Assembly (NCBI RefSeq): GCF_017308075.1
Contig: NZ_JAFKFX010000025.1
Span: forward strand, 219,056-283,055
DNA length: 64,000 nt
From: Allobosea sp.
GTDB taxonomy: Bacteria; Pseudomonadota; Alphaproteobacteria; Rhizobiales; Beijerinckiaceae
Direction of reading: 5' to 3'
Shown here piece after piece: positions 45,831-53,974 of this stretch. The translations under genes were made by a program, and so were the position numbers. Every line of letters begins with the position of its first letter. The first letter of the stretch is position 1. The notes under the pieces were generated by a model. That model was given only the letters and a program-made list of their open reading frames with translations, did not search any database and had not been told where the DNA came from.

Positions 45831-46495
45831 GGCGAAAGCTCGTCCCAGTCTCATCGCGCGGCGAAGGCGCATTCCGGCAATGACTTAGGGGATGAAATGG
45901 GGCCGGTCTAGGGCGTCGGCGAGGCCGGAAGGCACCCGCATCACGGCCGCGGCCATAGCGGCGGCGCATCCCTCGCCGCGTTCGCCAAAAAAACCGCGTC
46001 CGGGCGTAAGAAAAAACTTGAAGCCGGAGCCACCCATCCGTATATCGGCCTTACCCAATTCGCACGTGCCTGTGGCCGCGTGCCGGTCGGTGGGCATCCG
46101 GACAAGAGGCCGGACAGCCGCCAGGGATGGGAAACGGATGGAGGGGGATGGATATCCCCTCAAATCACGCTCCCGGTCCTCGCAAGAGGGCCGCTCCCGA
46201 ACAGCGACTGGCAGCCGGAGGCGAAACCGGCGAACCCCGAATCTCCACGGGGGACGCAGCTTAAAGCAACGACGGAGCGGGCTTTTTTGGTCTCGTTGAC
46301 CCTCCAAAGGTCAACACCGAAGAGGCTTGTCCTTCATTGCCGGCCGTGCGGGGATAAATCTCCCAATCGACGGTGTTTTCGGGTCCGGACGTGACGTCCG
46401 CTGTCCTTGGCGTCTCCATCGCGCCTCGGATCGCGAACGTTTCAACCGGCTACACGTCGTATCGGCGCCGCTTGCGCCGAAGAGGAGTCGCGCCG
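45831..46495. other. 665-base intergenic region with structured leader
   Basis: No supported gene. The half nearest the decarboxylase is rich in hairpins and is described separately at 46141-46400. The half nearest opgG is the likely opgG promoter region and shows nothing specific. Confidence 0.55.
46141..46400 (+). ncRNA. Structured 5' leader of the decarboxylase, candidate speF-type element
   Basis: At least four hairpins are visible in the leader: GAGGGG/TCCCCTC at 46141-46161; CGGTCCTC/GAGGGCCG with a GCAA tetraloop at 46174-46193; GTTGACC/GGTCAAC with a CTCCAAA loop at 46295-46315; and CGGACG/CGTCCG at 46386-46400. A conserved RNA called speF is known ahead of ornithine decarboxylase genes in Alphaproteobacteria. 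The position fits, but I cannot confirm the family by alignment. Confidence 0.45.
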
Positions 46496-47641
46496 ATGAC
46501 CGAGCGCATCCGTGCATTTCTGCGTGACCGCCGTGAGGATGGTCCCTGCGTCGTGATCGACCTCGAGGTCGTGCGCGAGAACTATGTCGCCTTCTCCCGG
46601 GCGCTGCCGGACACCCGCGTCTTCTACGCGGTCAAGGCGAACCCGGCGCCGGAAGTGCTGCGCCTGCTGGCCAAGCTCGGCTCCTGCTTCGATTGCGCCT
46701 CGGTCGTCGAGATCGAGCTCGCGCTCTCGGCCGGCGCCACGGCGGACCGCATCTCCTTCGGCAACACCATCAAGAAGGAGCGCGACATCGCCCGTGCGAT
46801 GGAGCTCGGCGTGCGCCTCTTCGCCGTCGACTGCATCGCCGAGACCGACAAGATCGCCCGCGCCGCCAAGGCGACCGGCACGCAGGATGCGAACATCTTC
46901 TGCCGCATCCTCTGCGACGGTGCCGGCGCCGACTGGCCGCTCTCGCGCAAGTTCGGCTGCGTGCCCGAAATGGCCGCGGACGTGCTCGAGCACGGCCATC
47001 GCAACGGGCTCGTCGCCTATGGCATCTCGTTCCATGTCGGCTCGCAGCAGGCGAATGTGCACGCTTGGGATTCCGCCCTGGCCTCGGCCTCGGCGGTGTT
47101 CAAGGAGTGCGCCACCCGCGGCATCTCGCTGTCGATGGTCAATCTCGGCGGCGGCTTCCCGGCGCGCTATCTGCGTCCGATCCCGGGCGTTCCGGCCTAT
47201 GGTGATGCGATCTTCCAGGCGCTGTCGAAGCATTTCGGCAACCGCCTGCCGGAGACCATCATCGAGCCGGGCCGGGGCATGGTCGGCGAAGCTGGCATGA
47301 TCGAGGCCGAGGTCGTCCTGATCTCGAAGAAGAGCGAGGACGACCAGGTTCGCTGGGTCTATCTCGACATCGGCAAGTTCAACGGGCTGGCCGAGACGAT
47401 GGACGAGGCGATCCGCTATCCGATCCGTACGGAGCGTGACGGCGACGCCACGGTGCCTTGCGTGCTGGCCGGCCCGACCTGCGACTCGGTCGACGTGCTC
47501 TACGAGAAGACGCCCTATATGCTGCCCTTCTCGCTCGAGATCGGCGACAAGGTGCTGATCGAGGGCACGGGCGCCTATACGACGACCTATTCGGCCGTCG
47601 CCTTCAACGGCTTCCCGCCGCTGAAGCAGTACGTCATCTGA
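46496..47641 (+). CDS. Fold-type III PLP decarboxylase, ornithine/lysine decarboxylase
   Basis: A 381-residue alanine-racemase-fold decarboxylase. The PLP lysine is K47 in FYAVKANP, the phosphate-binding glycines are in NLGGGFPARY and EPGRGMVGEAG, and the catalytic C329 is in GPTCDSVDV. The length is that of the short alphaproteobacterial L/ODC group, which makes putrescine or cadaverine. AGAGGAG lies 8 bases before the ATG. Homospermidine synthase about 1.1 kb downstream would use putrescine, so the two probably form a polyamine route. Confidence 0.92.
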   Translation: MTERIRAFLRDRREDGPCVVIDLEVVRENYVAFSRALPDTRVFYAVKANPAPEVLRLLAKLGSCFDCASVVEIELALSAGATADRISFGNTIKKERDIARAMELGVRLFAVDCIAETDKIARAAKATGTQDANIFCRILCDGAGADWPLSRKFGCVPEMAADVLEHGHRNGLVAYGISFHVGSQQANVHAWDSALASASAVFKECATRGISLSMVNLGGGFPARYLRPIPGVPAYGDAIFQALSKHFGNRLPETIIEPGRGMVGEAGMIEAEVVLISKKSEDDQVRWVYLDIGKFNGLAETMDEAIRYPIRTERDGDATVPCVLAGPTCDSVDVLYEKTPYMLPFSLEIGDKVLIEGTGAYTTTYSAVAFNGFPPLKQYVI

Positions 47642-47645
47642 CGCG

Positions 47646-47694
47646 GAGCATGTTCCGCAAAAGTGGCTGCCACTTTTGCGATCAGAACATGCTC
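47646..47694. repeat. 49-base near-perfect inverted repeat after the decarboxylase
   Basis: Outer arms GAGCATGTTC and GAACATGCTC, inner arms CGCAAAAGTGGC and GCCACTTTTGCG, with only ATCA unpaired on one side and a single-base loop. It begins five bases after the stop codon. Its form is that of dispersed palindromes in Hyphomicrobiales, and it may end the transcript. Confidence 0.65.
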
Positions 47695-47720
47695 AACTCT
47701 AGCAAGCGCGAATTCTTCTC

Positions 47721-47742
47721 GTCCGGCTGAAATCAGCCGGAC
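47721..47742. repeat. Perfect hairpin GTCCGGCTG/CAGCCGGAC
   Basis: Nine-base arms with a 4-base loop, in the same short spacer as two other inverted repeats. Confidence 0.5.
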
Positions 47743-47783
47743 GGAAAGCGCGCCGGGGTCGGCCTCGCCGCCCCTTGTGGATC

Positions 47784-47888
47784 GGGTCCGGCGAAGCGCC
47801 CTGCCAGGATCGGCAGGCCGCCCGGGAAACCGGGCGGAGCGCTTGCGCCTCCAGAATGGAGGGCGCAAGCGTGGCTCCCGCCGGACCC
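47784..47888. other. Multibranched palindromic element (outer stem enclosing three hairpins)
   Basis: A perfect 10-bp outer stem, GGGTCCGGCG (47784-47793) with CGCCGGACCC (47879-47888), encloses three hairpins. They are CCTGCC/GGCAGG (47800-47817), CCGCCCGG-GAAA-CCGGGCGG (47818-47837, GNRA loop), and GCTTGCGC-CTCCA with TGGAG-GCGCAAGC (47841-47870). This four-way arrangement within 105 bases is far beyond chance. It may be a structured RNA or a mobile palindromic repeat. Confidence 0.6.
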
Positions 47889-47976
47889 AATTTCCCCATT
47901 TCCTGACGTAGAAGCCGCGTTCGCGCGGCGCCGGGAAGGTCCGCGGAGGCGCGGGCGCTCCGGCCGGAGGTGCCCC

Positions 47977-48513
47977 ATGATCACGATTCGCGAGGAAATC
48001 GCCGCCGATGTCGCGGCCCGCGAGCTCCTGCTCGATCGCTGCTTCGGCGAGCGCCGCACAGCCAAGTCGAGCGAGCGCTTGCGCGAAGGCCGGCTGCCGG
48101 CCGCGGGCCTGGCGCTCACCGCCGAGCGCGACGGCGCCCTCGTCGCGACCGTGCGTCTCTGGCATGTCGAGGCCGATGGCCGGCAGGCCCTGCTGCTCGG
48201 CCCGCTCGCGGTCGCCCCTGAACTGCATGGCGAAGGCCTCGGCGGCATGATGATGCGCGAGGCGATCTCCCGCGCCGCGCGTCACGGCCACGACGCCATC
48301 CTGCTCGTCGGCGACGCGCCCTATTACCAGCGCTTCGGCTTCTCGGCCGCGCCGATGGCCGAACTCGCCATGCCCGGCCCGGTCGAGCGCGAGCGCTTCC
48401 TCGGCCTCGAACTGCGCGACGGCGCCCTCGCCGGCGCCAGTGGCGTGCTCAAGCCCACCGGCAGGCTCGTCGCGACCGAGGGAACGGATGGTCTCCGACG
48501 TCGCGCCGCCTGA
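47977..48513 (+). CDS. GNAT family N-acetyltransferase (YhbS-like)
   Basis: A 178-residue acetyltransferase with LLGPLAVAPELHGEGLGGMMMREAIS as the acetyl-CoA loop and a typical ending YYQRFGFSAAPMAEL. It resembles the YhbS group (COG3153). It sits between the decarboxylase and homospermidine synthase, so polyamine acetylation is conceivable, but YhbS-type proteins are generally uncharacterised and this is only a guess from position. Confidence 0.85.
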   Translation: MITIREEIAADVAARELLLDRCFGERRTAKSSERLREGRLPAAGLALTAERDGALVATVRLWHVEADGRQALLLGPLAVAPELHGEGLGGMMMREAISRAARHGHDAILLVGDAPYYQRFGFSAAPMAELAMPGPVERERFLGLELRDGALAGASGVLKPTGRLVATEGTDGLRRRAA

Positions 48514-48538
48514 AACCGGGGAGCCGCAATCCTCGTCG

Positions 48539-48568
48539 ACGGGCAGGCCATAGGCCTGCCCGTTTTCG
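48539..48568 (+). terminator. Rho-independent terminator after the acetyltransferase
   Basis: ACGGGCAGGCC and GGCCTGCCCGT, 11-bp arms with loop ATA, followed by TTTCGTTT. Confidence 0.85.
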
Positions 48569-48769
48569 TTTGGGATCGGCCCTCCCGGACGTTTCCGGTC
48601 AGGCTTCATCCGGCCGTCACCTCGATGCGCGAGCAGTGACGCGCCGGCCCCCGGAAACCGAAGCCAACCGCCTGCAAAAGCGGGGTTTTTGCCACTCAGC
48701 ATTGACGTGAACGCCCCAACCCCATACGAGCCACGCTTGGCTCGAAACCTGACCCAGGAGTTGAAAAGA

Positions 48770-50206
48770 ATGACGAATTGGCCCGTACACGGCGAGATCA
48801 GCGGCCCGATCGTGATGATCGGTTTCGGTTCGATCGGCCGCGGGACGCTGCCGCTGATCGAGCGGCATTTCAAATTCGACAAGAGCCGCTTCGTGGTGAT
48901 CGCACCCGACGACGACAACCGGGCCCTGCTGGACGAACGCGGCATCCGCTTCATCCAGGAAGCCGTGACGATCGACAATTACAAGACCATGCTCGAGCCC
49001 CTGCTGACCACGGGTGGCGGCCAGGGCTTTTGCGTCAACCTGTCCTGCGACACCGGCTCGCGCGACCTGATGGAATTCTGCTCCAGCCTCGGTGCCCTCT
49101 ATATCGACACGGTCAACGAGCCCTGGCTCGGCTTCTATTTCGATGAGAGCAAGGGCCCGGCCGAGCGCTCGAACTACGCGCTGCGCGAGATGACGCTCGC
49201 CGCCAAGCGCGCCCGCGCGCCCGGCGCGACGACCTCCGTCTCCTGCTGCGGCGCCAATCCCGGCATGGCCTCCTGGCTGGCCAAGAAGGCCCTGCTCAAC
49301 CTCGCCTCCGATCTGCGCCTGAACCTGCCCGAGCCGACCACGCGCGAGGAATGGGCCGCGCTGATGCAACATGCCGGCGTCAAGGGCATTCATATCGCCG
49401 AGCGCGACACGCAGCGCTCGCGCAATCCCAAGCCGCCGGGCGTCTTCGTCAACACCTGGTCGGTCGAAGGTTTCATCGCCGAAGCCGTGCAGCCCTCCGA
49501 GCTGGGCTGGGGCACCCATGAGCGCTGGATGCCTGACAACGCCCATACGCACGAAACCGGGTCGCAGGCCGCGATCTATCTGATGCAGGCCGGCGCCGAG
49601 ACCAAGGTCCGGAGCTGGTGCCCGACGCCCGGCCCGCAATACGGCTTCCTCGTCACGCATAACGAGGCGATCTCGATCTCCGACTACTTCACCGTGCGCG
49701 ACGACAGCGGCAAGGCGATCTATCGGCCGACCTGCCACTACGCCTATCACCCGGCCAATGACGCGGTGCTCTCGCTGCACGAAATGTTCGGCAATGCCGG
49801 CCGCGCCCAGACCGAGCACCACATCCTCGAGGAGAACGAGGTCGTCGACGGCATCGACGAGCTCGGCGTGCTGCTCTACGGCCACGCCAAGGGCGCCTAC
49901 TGGTTCGGCTCGCAGCTCTCGACCGAGGAGGCGCGCAAGCTCGCCCCGTATCAGACCGCGACCGGCCTGCAGGTGACCTCGTCGGTGCTCGCCGGCATGG
50001 TCTGGGCGCTGGAAAACCCGAATGCGGGCATCGTCGAGGTCGAGGAGATGGACGTCAATCGCTGCCTCGAGATCCAGCGGCCCTATCTTGGACCTCTCGC
50101 CGGCTACTACACCGACTGGACCCCGCTCGACGGCCGCCCGGGCCTGTTCCCGGAAGACATCGACACGTCCGATCCCTGGCAGTTCCGCAACATCCTGGTG
50201 CGCTGA
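48770..50206 (+). CDS. hss: Homospermidine synthase
   Basis: A 478-residue NAD-dependent enzyme that joins two putrescines, or putrescine and spermidine, to form sym-homospermidine. The N-terminal Rossmann part is VMIGFGSIGRGTLPLI. The conserved FCVNLSCDTGSRDLMEFC, SCCGANPGMASW and CPTPGPQYGFLVTHNEAISISDYF segments are all there. AGGAG is nine bases before the ATG at 48770; an in-frame frame extension to 48689 is not conserved. Homospermidine is the typical long polyamine of Hyphomicrobiales. Confidence 0.95.
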   Translation: MTNWPVHGEISGPIVMIGFGSIGRGTLPLIERHFKFDKSRFVVIAPDDDNRALLDERGIRFIQEAVTIDNYKTMLEPLLTTGGGQGFCVNLSCDTGSRDLMEFCSSLGALYIDTVNEPWLGFYFDESKGPAERSNYALREMTLAAKRARAPGATTSVSCCGANPGMASWLAKKALLNLASDLRLNLPEPTTREEWAALMQHAGVKGIHIAERDTQRSRNPKPPGVFVNTWSVEGFIAEAVQPSELGWGTHERWMPDNAHTHETGSQAAIYLMQAGAETKVRSWCPTPGPQYGFLVTHNEAISISDYFTVRDDSGKAIYRPTCHYAYHPANDAVLSLHEMFGNAGRAQTEHHILEENEVVDGIDELGVLLYGHAKGAYWFGSQLSTEEARKLAPYQTATGLQVTSSVLAGMVWALENPNAGIVEVEEMDVNRCLEIQRPYLGPLAGYYTDWTPLDGRPGLFPEDIDTSDPWQFRNILVR

Positions 50207-50216
50207 CGATGCAGGC

Positions 50217-50277
50217 ACGTCATGCTCGGGCGACCCCAGGGAGACCCGAGACGACCGGGTCAAACCCGGCCATGACG
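50217..50277. repeat. Palindromic CGTCATG element, long form
   Basis: Starts ACGTCATGCTCGGG and ends CCCGGCCATGACGT, with imperfect pairing in between. It belongs to the same family as 9148-9178 and 32290-32316. Confidence 0.5.
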
Positions 50278-50288
50278 TGGAAAAGCAA

Positions 50289-50318
50289 AAAGGCCCGCCT
50301 TCCGGCGGGCCTTTCTCG
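50289..50318 (+). terminator. Rho-independent terminator after hss
   Basis: AAAGGCCCGCC and GGCGGGCCTTT, 11-bp arms with loop TTCC, then CTCG. The symmetrical A and T ends let it serve both directions, including the small gene at 50339. Confidence 0.85.
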
Positions 50319-50338
50319 TTCGGGAGCCTTGCGCCGCT

Positions 50339-50641
50339 TCAGAAGCCCGGCGTCGAGAAGCTGTTGGCGAAGGGGTTGCGGCCAGCGCCGATGCGCGGTG
50401 GCAAGGTGCCTTCGCCATAGAGGTCGCCAGCAGCCGAATAGACCGGGCTGGCGATGATGTTCTGGGTCGCGTAGCGGTTCATGCTACCGACCGCGACGAC
50501 GTTGCCGGCGTCGAAATAGCTGCGCTTCTGCACGGTGATGCGCAGCGGCCGCCGCTCCTGCGCTTCGGTAAGCGAGACGGCGACGGTCGTGGCCGCGAGC
50601 GAGATGGCGAGGCCGGCGGCAAAACGCGAAAGCGAACGCAT
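50339..50641 (-). CDS. Small exported protein of unknown function
   Basis: A 100-residue protein with a Sec signal peptide (MRSLSRFAAGLAISLAATTVAVSLTEAQ). The mature part of about 70 residues contains RPLRITVQKRSYFDAGNVV and ends in an N/F/P-rich tail (GRNPFANSFSTPGF). There are no cysteines. The ATG at 50641 has CAGGAGA at good spacing. Similar small proteins appear to exist in related bacteria, but I know of no function. Confidence 0.78.
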   Translation of the reverse strand: MRSLSRFAAGLAISLAATTVAVSLTEAQERRPLRITVQKRSYFDAGNVVAVGSMNRYATQNIIASPVYSAAGDLYGEGTLPPRIGAGRNPFANSFSTPGF

Positions 50642-50764
50642 GGAAGTCTCCTGGAGCGACAACTTCCGTCAACGGCGGAAGCCTGATCGATGGGAACAGG
50701 ATACAAGTACTGAGTTAATGCTTTTGCCGCGCCTTACCAGAGGTAAGGCGACATAACGAGGCCA

Positions 50765-51865
50765 TTACCTTGCGGCGCCTTGCCTTCCGGCGCCGGTTTT
50801 CAGGGCCGGCGCCTTTGCCTCGGCATCGGCGCCCTTGCGTCCGCCCGCAGCCGTACGCGGCACCGAGCAGCCCGGCCTGCGCTGCGGCTCGGCCTTCGCG
50901 AAGACGGCCCGCAACCCGGGATCGTCGCCGGCGCTGAGCAGCTCGACCCGGTCCAGCAGACAGGCGAGCTGCGTCCGGTCGACCGGCCTGGTCTCGCCGC
51001 CGCACAACCAGCCGGAGAAGGAAAGATGCGCCGCCCCGTCGAGATGACGGAAGCCGATGCAGGCGCGGCCGGCGCTGCCATCGCTCAGGCCGATATCGGC
51101 GGTCTCGACCGTGCCGAATTTGGTTTCGATCAGCGTCGTGGTGTCGCTGCGGCCGACGGAGAGCCCACGCGCCGCGCTCTCGCGCACCAGCGTGATCACG
51201 AAAGGCTGCGACAGCCCCACCGCAGCGCCCTGCTCCGCGGCCTCGCGATTGGCCTGGAACTTGAGTGCCAGGAAGGGTTGCCCGTCGCCGAACTCGCCAA
51301 AGCTCAGCATGTCCTCGCGCCGCCCCCCATCCTGGCTGCGCCGCGCCTCGTAGCCGGCACGCTTGCCGATCTCCGGCGCGTCCAGCCCGAACATCGCGAT
51401 CGGCCGTGCGACATGGATCCAGCCTTCCTCGCCGAAGGCAGCGGGAACCGCCTGGATCCGGACATCGCGGATCGCCGGCGCGGCCACCGGCTCGGCCGGC
51501 ACCACGCTCGACAGGCTCGGCAGCGCCTCCTCCGGCGTGCCGGAGGAAAGCCCGGCGACCAGCGTCGCGGTCAAGCCGATGCCGGTGGCCGCCGCGACGC
51601 CGCGCCAGAGCAGGCCGCCGGTCAGGCCCGCGCCGCCGGCACGCAACAGCCGCCCGCCTGTCCGGACCACGGCAGCGAAGCCGGCTTCGAGCGCGTCCGC
51701 AAGATCGATCAGCCGCGCGACCGGATCGACCCGTCTTGCCGGCACGCGACCGGTATCACCGGCCGGCGCCGGTCTCTGCAGGCGCGGCAGCGCGTTCCGC
51801 AGCCACGCGCGAACAACTGTCTTGATATCCCCGGACACGGCACGAACCCGACAATCTGCGGTCAC
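50765..51865 (-). CDS. Single-pass membrane protein of unknown function
   Basis: A 366-residue protein that I do not recognise. An N-terminal basic cytoplasmic part of about 85 residues leads to one transmembrane segment (GLLWRGVAAATGIGLTATLVAGL). An extracytoplasmic domain follows, with IHVARPIAMFGLDAPEIGKRAGYEARR and two cysteines in GRACIGF and SGWLCGG that may pair. The last 40 residues are basic and alanine-rich. No enzyme motif is visible. Coding bias is normal for the region and the frame is open throughout, so I take it as real. Start uncertain. Confidence 0.68.
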   Translation of the reverse strand: MTADCRVRAVSGDIKTVVRAWLRNALPRLQRPAPAGDTGRVPARRVDPVARLIDLADALEAGFAAVVRTGGRLLRAGGAGLTGGLLWRGVAAATGIGLTATLVAGLSSGTPEEALPSLSSVVPAEPVAAPAIRDVRIQAVPAAFGEEGWIHVARPIAMFGLDAPEIGKRAGYEARRSQDGGRREDMLSFGEFGDGQPFLALKFQANREAAEQGAAVGLSQPFVITLVRESAARGLSVGRSDTTTLIETKFGTVETADIGLSDGSAGRACIGFRHLDGAAHLSFSGWLCGGETRPVDRTQLACLLDRVELLSAGDDPGLRAVFAKAEPQRRPGCSVPRTAAGGRKGADAEAKAPALKTGAGRQGAAR

Positions 51866-52309
51866 CGGCAGCCGCGACGCCGCCCGTTTCCGCTCCTCAC
51901 CCGCTGGGTAGATTCGGCAGGCTCCGTCAGCGGCCCGTTACCGATGGCAGGAGATCGCGAAACAGGGTCAACGCCGGGTAAGCAGGCAGGGTTAACGCGG
52001 ATCGGGCGGTTGCCCGGCAGCGCGCCAATTGACTTTTCGCTGGCGGCGGTGTTTGGGAAGCCGGCTGGAAGCTGCTATCCTTCCGGCCTCGCGATGATGC
52101 TCAGCTCTGGATTGGCTCTGTGACCTTCCGTCCGACGACGAAATGCACGACCAAAACGGCGACCGGGAAAACCCGGACGCTGCGCTGACGCTTCGCCTCG
52201 ATTCCGGGTTCTCCCCCCCGGCCGGGGTCAAAGGCCGGAACCGCGCTCGAACTGCGCGGCGAGGGCCTCCCGGGGAGGATGAACCGGTTTCGCCAGAAGG
52301 AATTCCAGC
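51866..52309. other. 444-base intergenic region upstream of asd
   Basis: Promoter region for divergent genes. A hairpin CCGGCC/GGCCGG lies at 52218-52238 in the asd leader. No gene and no repeated motif are seen. Confidence 0.5.
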
Positions 52310-53344
52310 ATGAGCTTCAAGGTCGCGGTAGTCGGCGCCACGGGCAATGTGGGCCATGAGATGCTCGACATCCTCGCCGAGCGGGCTTTCCCCGTCAGCG
52401 AGGTCGTGGCGCTCGCCTCGCAGCGTTCGGTCGGCACCGAGGTCTCCTTCGGCGACAAGAAGCTGAAGGTGAAGGCGCTCGAGCATTACGACTTCTCAGA
52501 CACCGACATCTGCCTGATGTCGGCCGGCGGCGCCGTGTCCAAGGAATGGTCGCCGAAGATCGGCGCGCAGGGCTGCGTCGTCATCGACAACTCCTCGACC
52601 TGGCGCATGCACCCCGACGTGCCGCTGGTCGTGCCGGAGGTCAACGCCGCTGCGGCCGCCGGCTTCAGCAAGATGAACATCATCGCCAATCCGAACTGCT
52701 CGACCGCGCAGCTCGTCGTGGCGCTGAAGCCGCTGCATGAGCGCTTCGGCATCAAGCGCGTCGTCGTCTCGACCTATCAGTCGGTCTCCGGCGCCGGCAA
52801 GGAGGCGATGGACGAGCTCTTCAACCAGACCCGTGCCGTGTTCTCGGCCGGCGAGGTCGCGGCCAAGAAGTTCCCCAAGCGCATCGCCTTCAACCTCATC
52901 CCGCAGATCGACGTCTTCATGGAAGACGGCTTCACCAAGGAAGAGTGGAAGATGATGGCGGAGACCAAGAAGATCCTCGATCCGAAGATCAAGCTGACCG
53001 CCACCTGCGTGCGCGTGCCGGTCTTCATCGCTCATTCCGAGAGCGTCAACATCGAGTGCGAGAAGCCGGTCACCGCCGAGGAGGCGCGCGAGATCCTGCG
53101 CACCGCCCCGGGCATCCTCGTCATCGACAAGCACGAGCCCGGTGGCTACATCACCCCGCATGAGGCGGCCGGCGAGGACGCGACCTATATCTCGCGCATC
53201 CGCGAGGACAACACCGTCGAGAACGGTCTCGCCTTCTGGTGCGTGTCCGACAATCTGCGCAAGGGCGCAGCCCTGAACACGGTCCAGATCGCCGAGGTTC
53301 TGGTCAACCGCAAGCTGATCCAGCCGCGCAAGCGGGCGGCCTAA
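52310..53344 (+). CDS. asd: Aspartate-semialdehyde dehydrogenase
   Basis: A 344-residue NADP-dependent enzyme of the lysine, methionine and threonine pathway. The dinucleotide motif GATGNVG is at 9-15, the catalytic C130 in NPNCSTAQL, and the C-terminal half has the substrate-side GAGKEAMDEL and ESVNIECEKPVT segments. AAGGAA precedes the ATG. Length and motifs are those of the gram-negative short form. Confidence 0.97.
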   Translation: MSFKVAVVGATGNVGHEMLDILAERAFPVSEVVALASQRSVGTEVSFGDKKLKVKALEHYDFSDTDICLMSAGGAVSKEWSPKIGAQGCVVIDNSSTWRMHPDVPLVVPEVNAAAAAGFSKMNIIANPNCSTAQLVVALKPLHERFGIKRVVVSTYQSVSGAGKEAMDELFNQTRAVFSAGEVAAKKFPKRIAFNLIPQIDVFMEDGFTKEEWKMMAETKKILDPKIKLTATCVRVPVFIAHSESVNIECEKPVTAEEAREILRTAPGILVIDKHEPGGYITPHEAAGEDATYISRIREDNTVENGLAFWCVSDNLRKGAALNTVQIAEVLVNRKLIQPRKRAA

Positions 53345-53360
53345 GGCCGTCTGCCAGAGA

Positions 53361-53395
53361 CAGCGCGTTGCGACACCTCCCATCGCGACGCGCTG
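53361..53395 (+). terminator. Hairpin after asd
   Basis: CAGCGCGT-T-GCGA pairs with TCGC-G-ACGCGCTG around a 9-base loop. No U-tract is seen, so termination may need Rho, or the hairpin may protect the mRNA end. Confidence 0.5.
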
Positions 53396-53408
53396 GATCG
53401 CACCGGGC

Positions 53409-53738
53409 TCAAGCGGCCATCTTCCGGCAGCTCTCGGCACAGGCTCGGCACGCCTTGACGCACTCCTCCATATTACCGACCCGCTCGCAGTCGCGGGCAC
53501 AATCCTCGCAGATCTCGGCGCATTTCGCGCAGAGATCGCGATGATGCGGCGTGCCGAGCAGCATCAGATGCGCCGCGCTGCGACAGACCTCTGAACAGGC
53601 CAGCATCAGCCGGATATGAGCCGGCTTCGTATGCTCCCGGCCGAGTTCGAGGCAATGCGAGGACGCCATGTCGAGGCAGATGCGGTAGCAACGCAGGCAG
53701 TGGTCGATGCAAACCTGCATGCCGGAACTCGTATGCAT
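53409..53738 (-). CDS. Four-helix-bundle copper-binding protein (Csp-like)
   Basis: A 109-residue protein with 16 cysteines, mostly in CxxxC and CxxC steps on predicted helices (for example CAKCAEICEDCARDC and CVKACRACAESC). There is no signal peptide, so it is the cytosolic type related to Csp3, which stores Cu(I) inside a four-helix bundle. Family knowledge supports copper storage or detoxification. No copper exporter is next to it. Confidence 0.9.
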   Translation of the reverse strand: MHTSSGMQVCIDHCLRCYRICLDMASSHCLELGREHTKPAHIRLMLACSEVCRSAAHLMLLGTPHHRDLCAKCAEICEDCARDCERVGNMEECVKACRACAESCRKMAA

Positions 53739-53974
53739 AAGCAGTCTCCTTGCTGAGAAAGGGCTATCCCCTACCCAGGCAAGTCCTTCGGCCTGCCGCG
53801 GTTCCCTGCTGCAACATGATGTAACAATCGCGCAGGTCGACGGGCGCCCTAGCTCGCGCGCCGGGCATGCCCGCCTTTCCCTCTTAGCGCGACCATCCCA
53901 CGGCGAACCTGCTAGGGTCCCTGAACTTCCCTGGTGCAGCAGCGGCCGGCTTGCGACAATCTCCTTCCCCTGAC

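Noticed and set aside
45885-46307. 140-residue minus-strand frame upstream of the decarboxylase
   Set aside because: Arginine and proline-rich with no conserved pattern, and it overlaps the hairpin-rich leader.
50780-52123. 447-codon plus-strand frame over the unknown membrane protein
   Set aside because: The minus-strand frame has a coherent membrane segment and domain; the plus-strand frame shows only low-complexity R, A and G runs.
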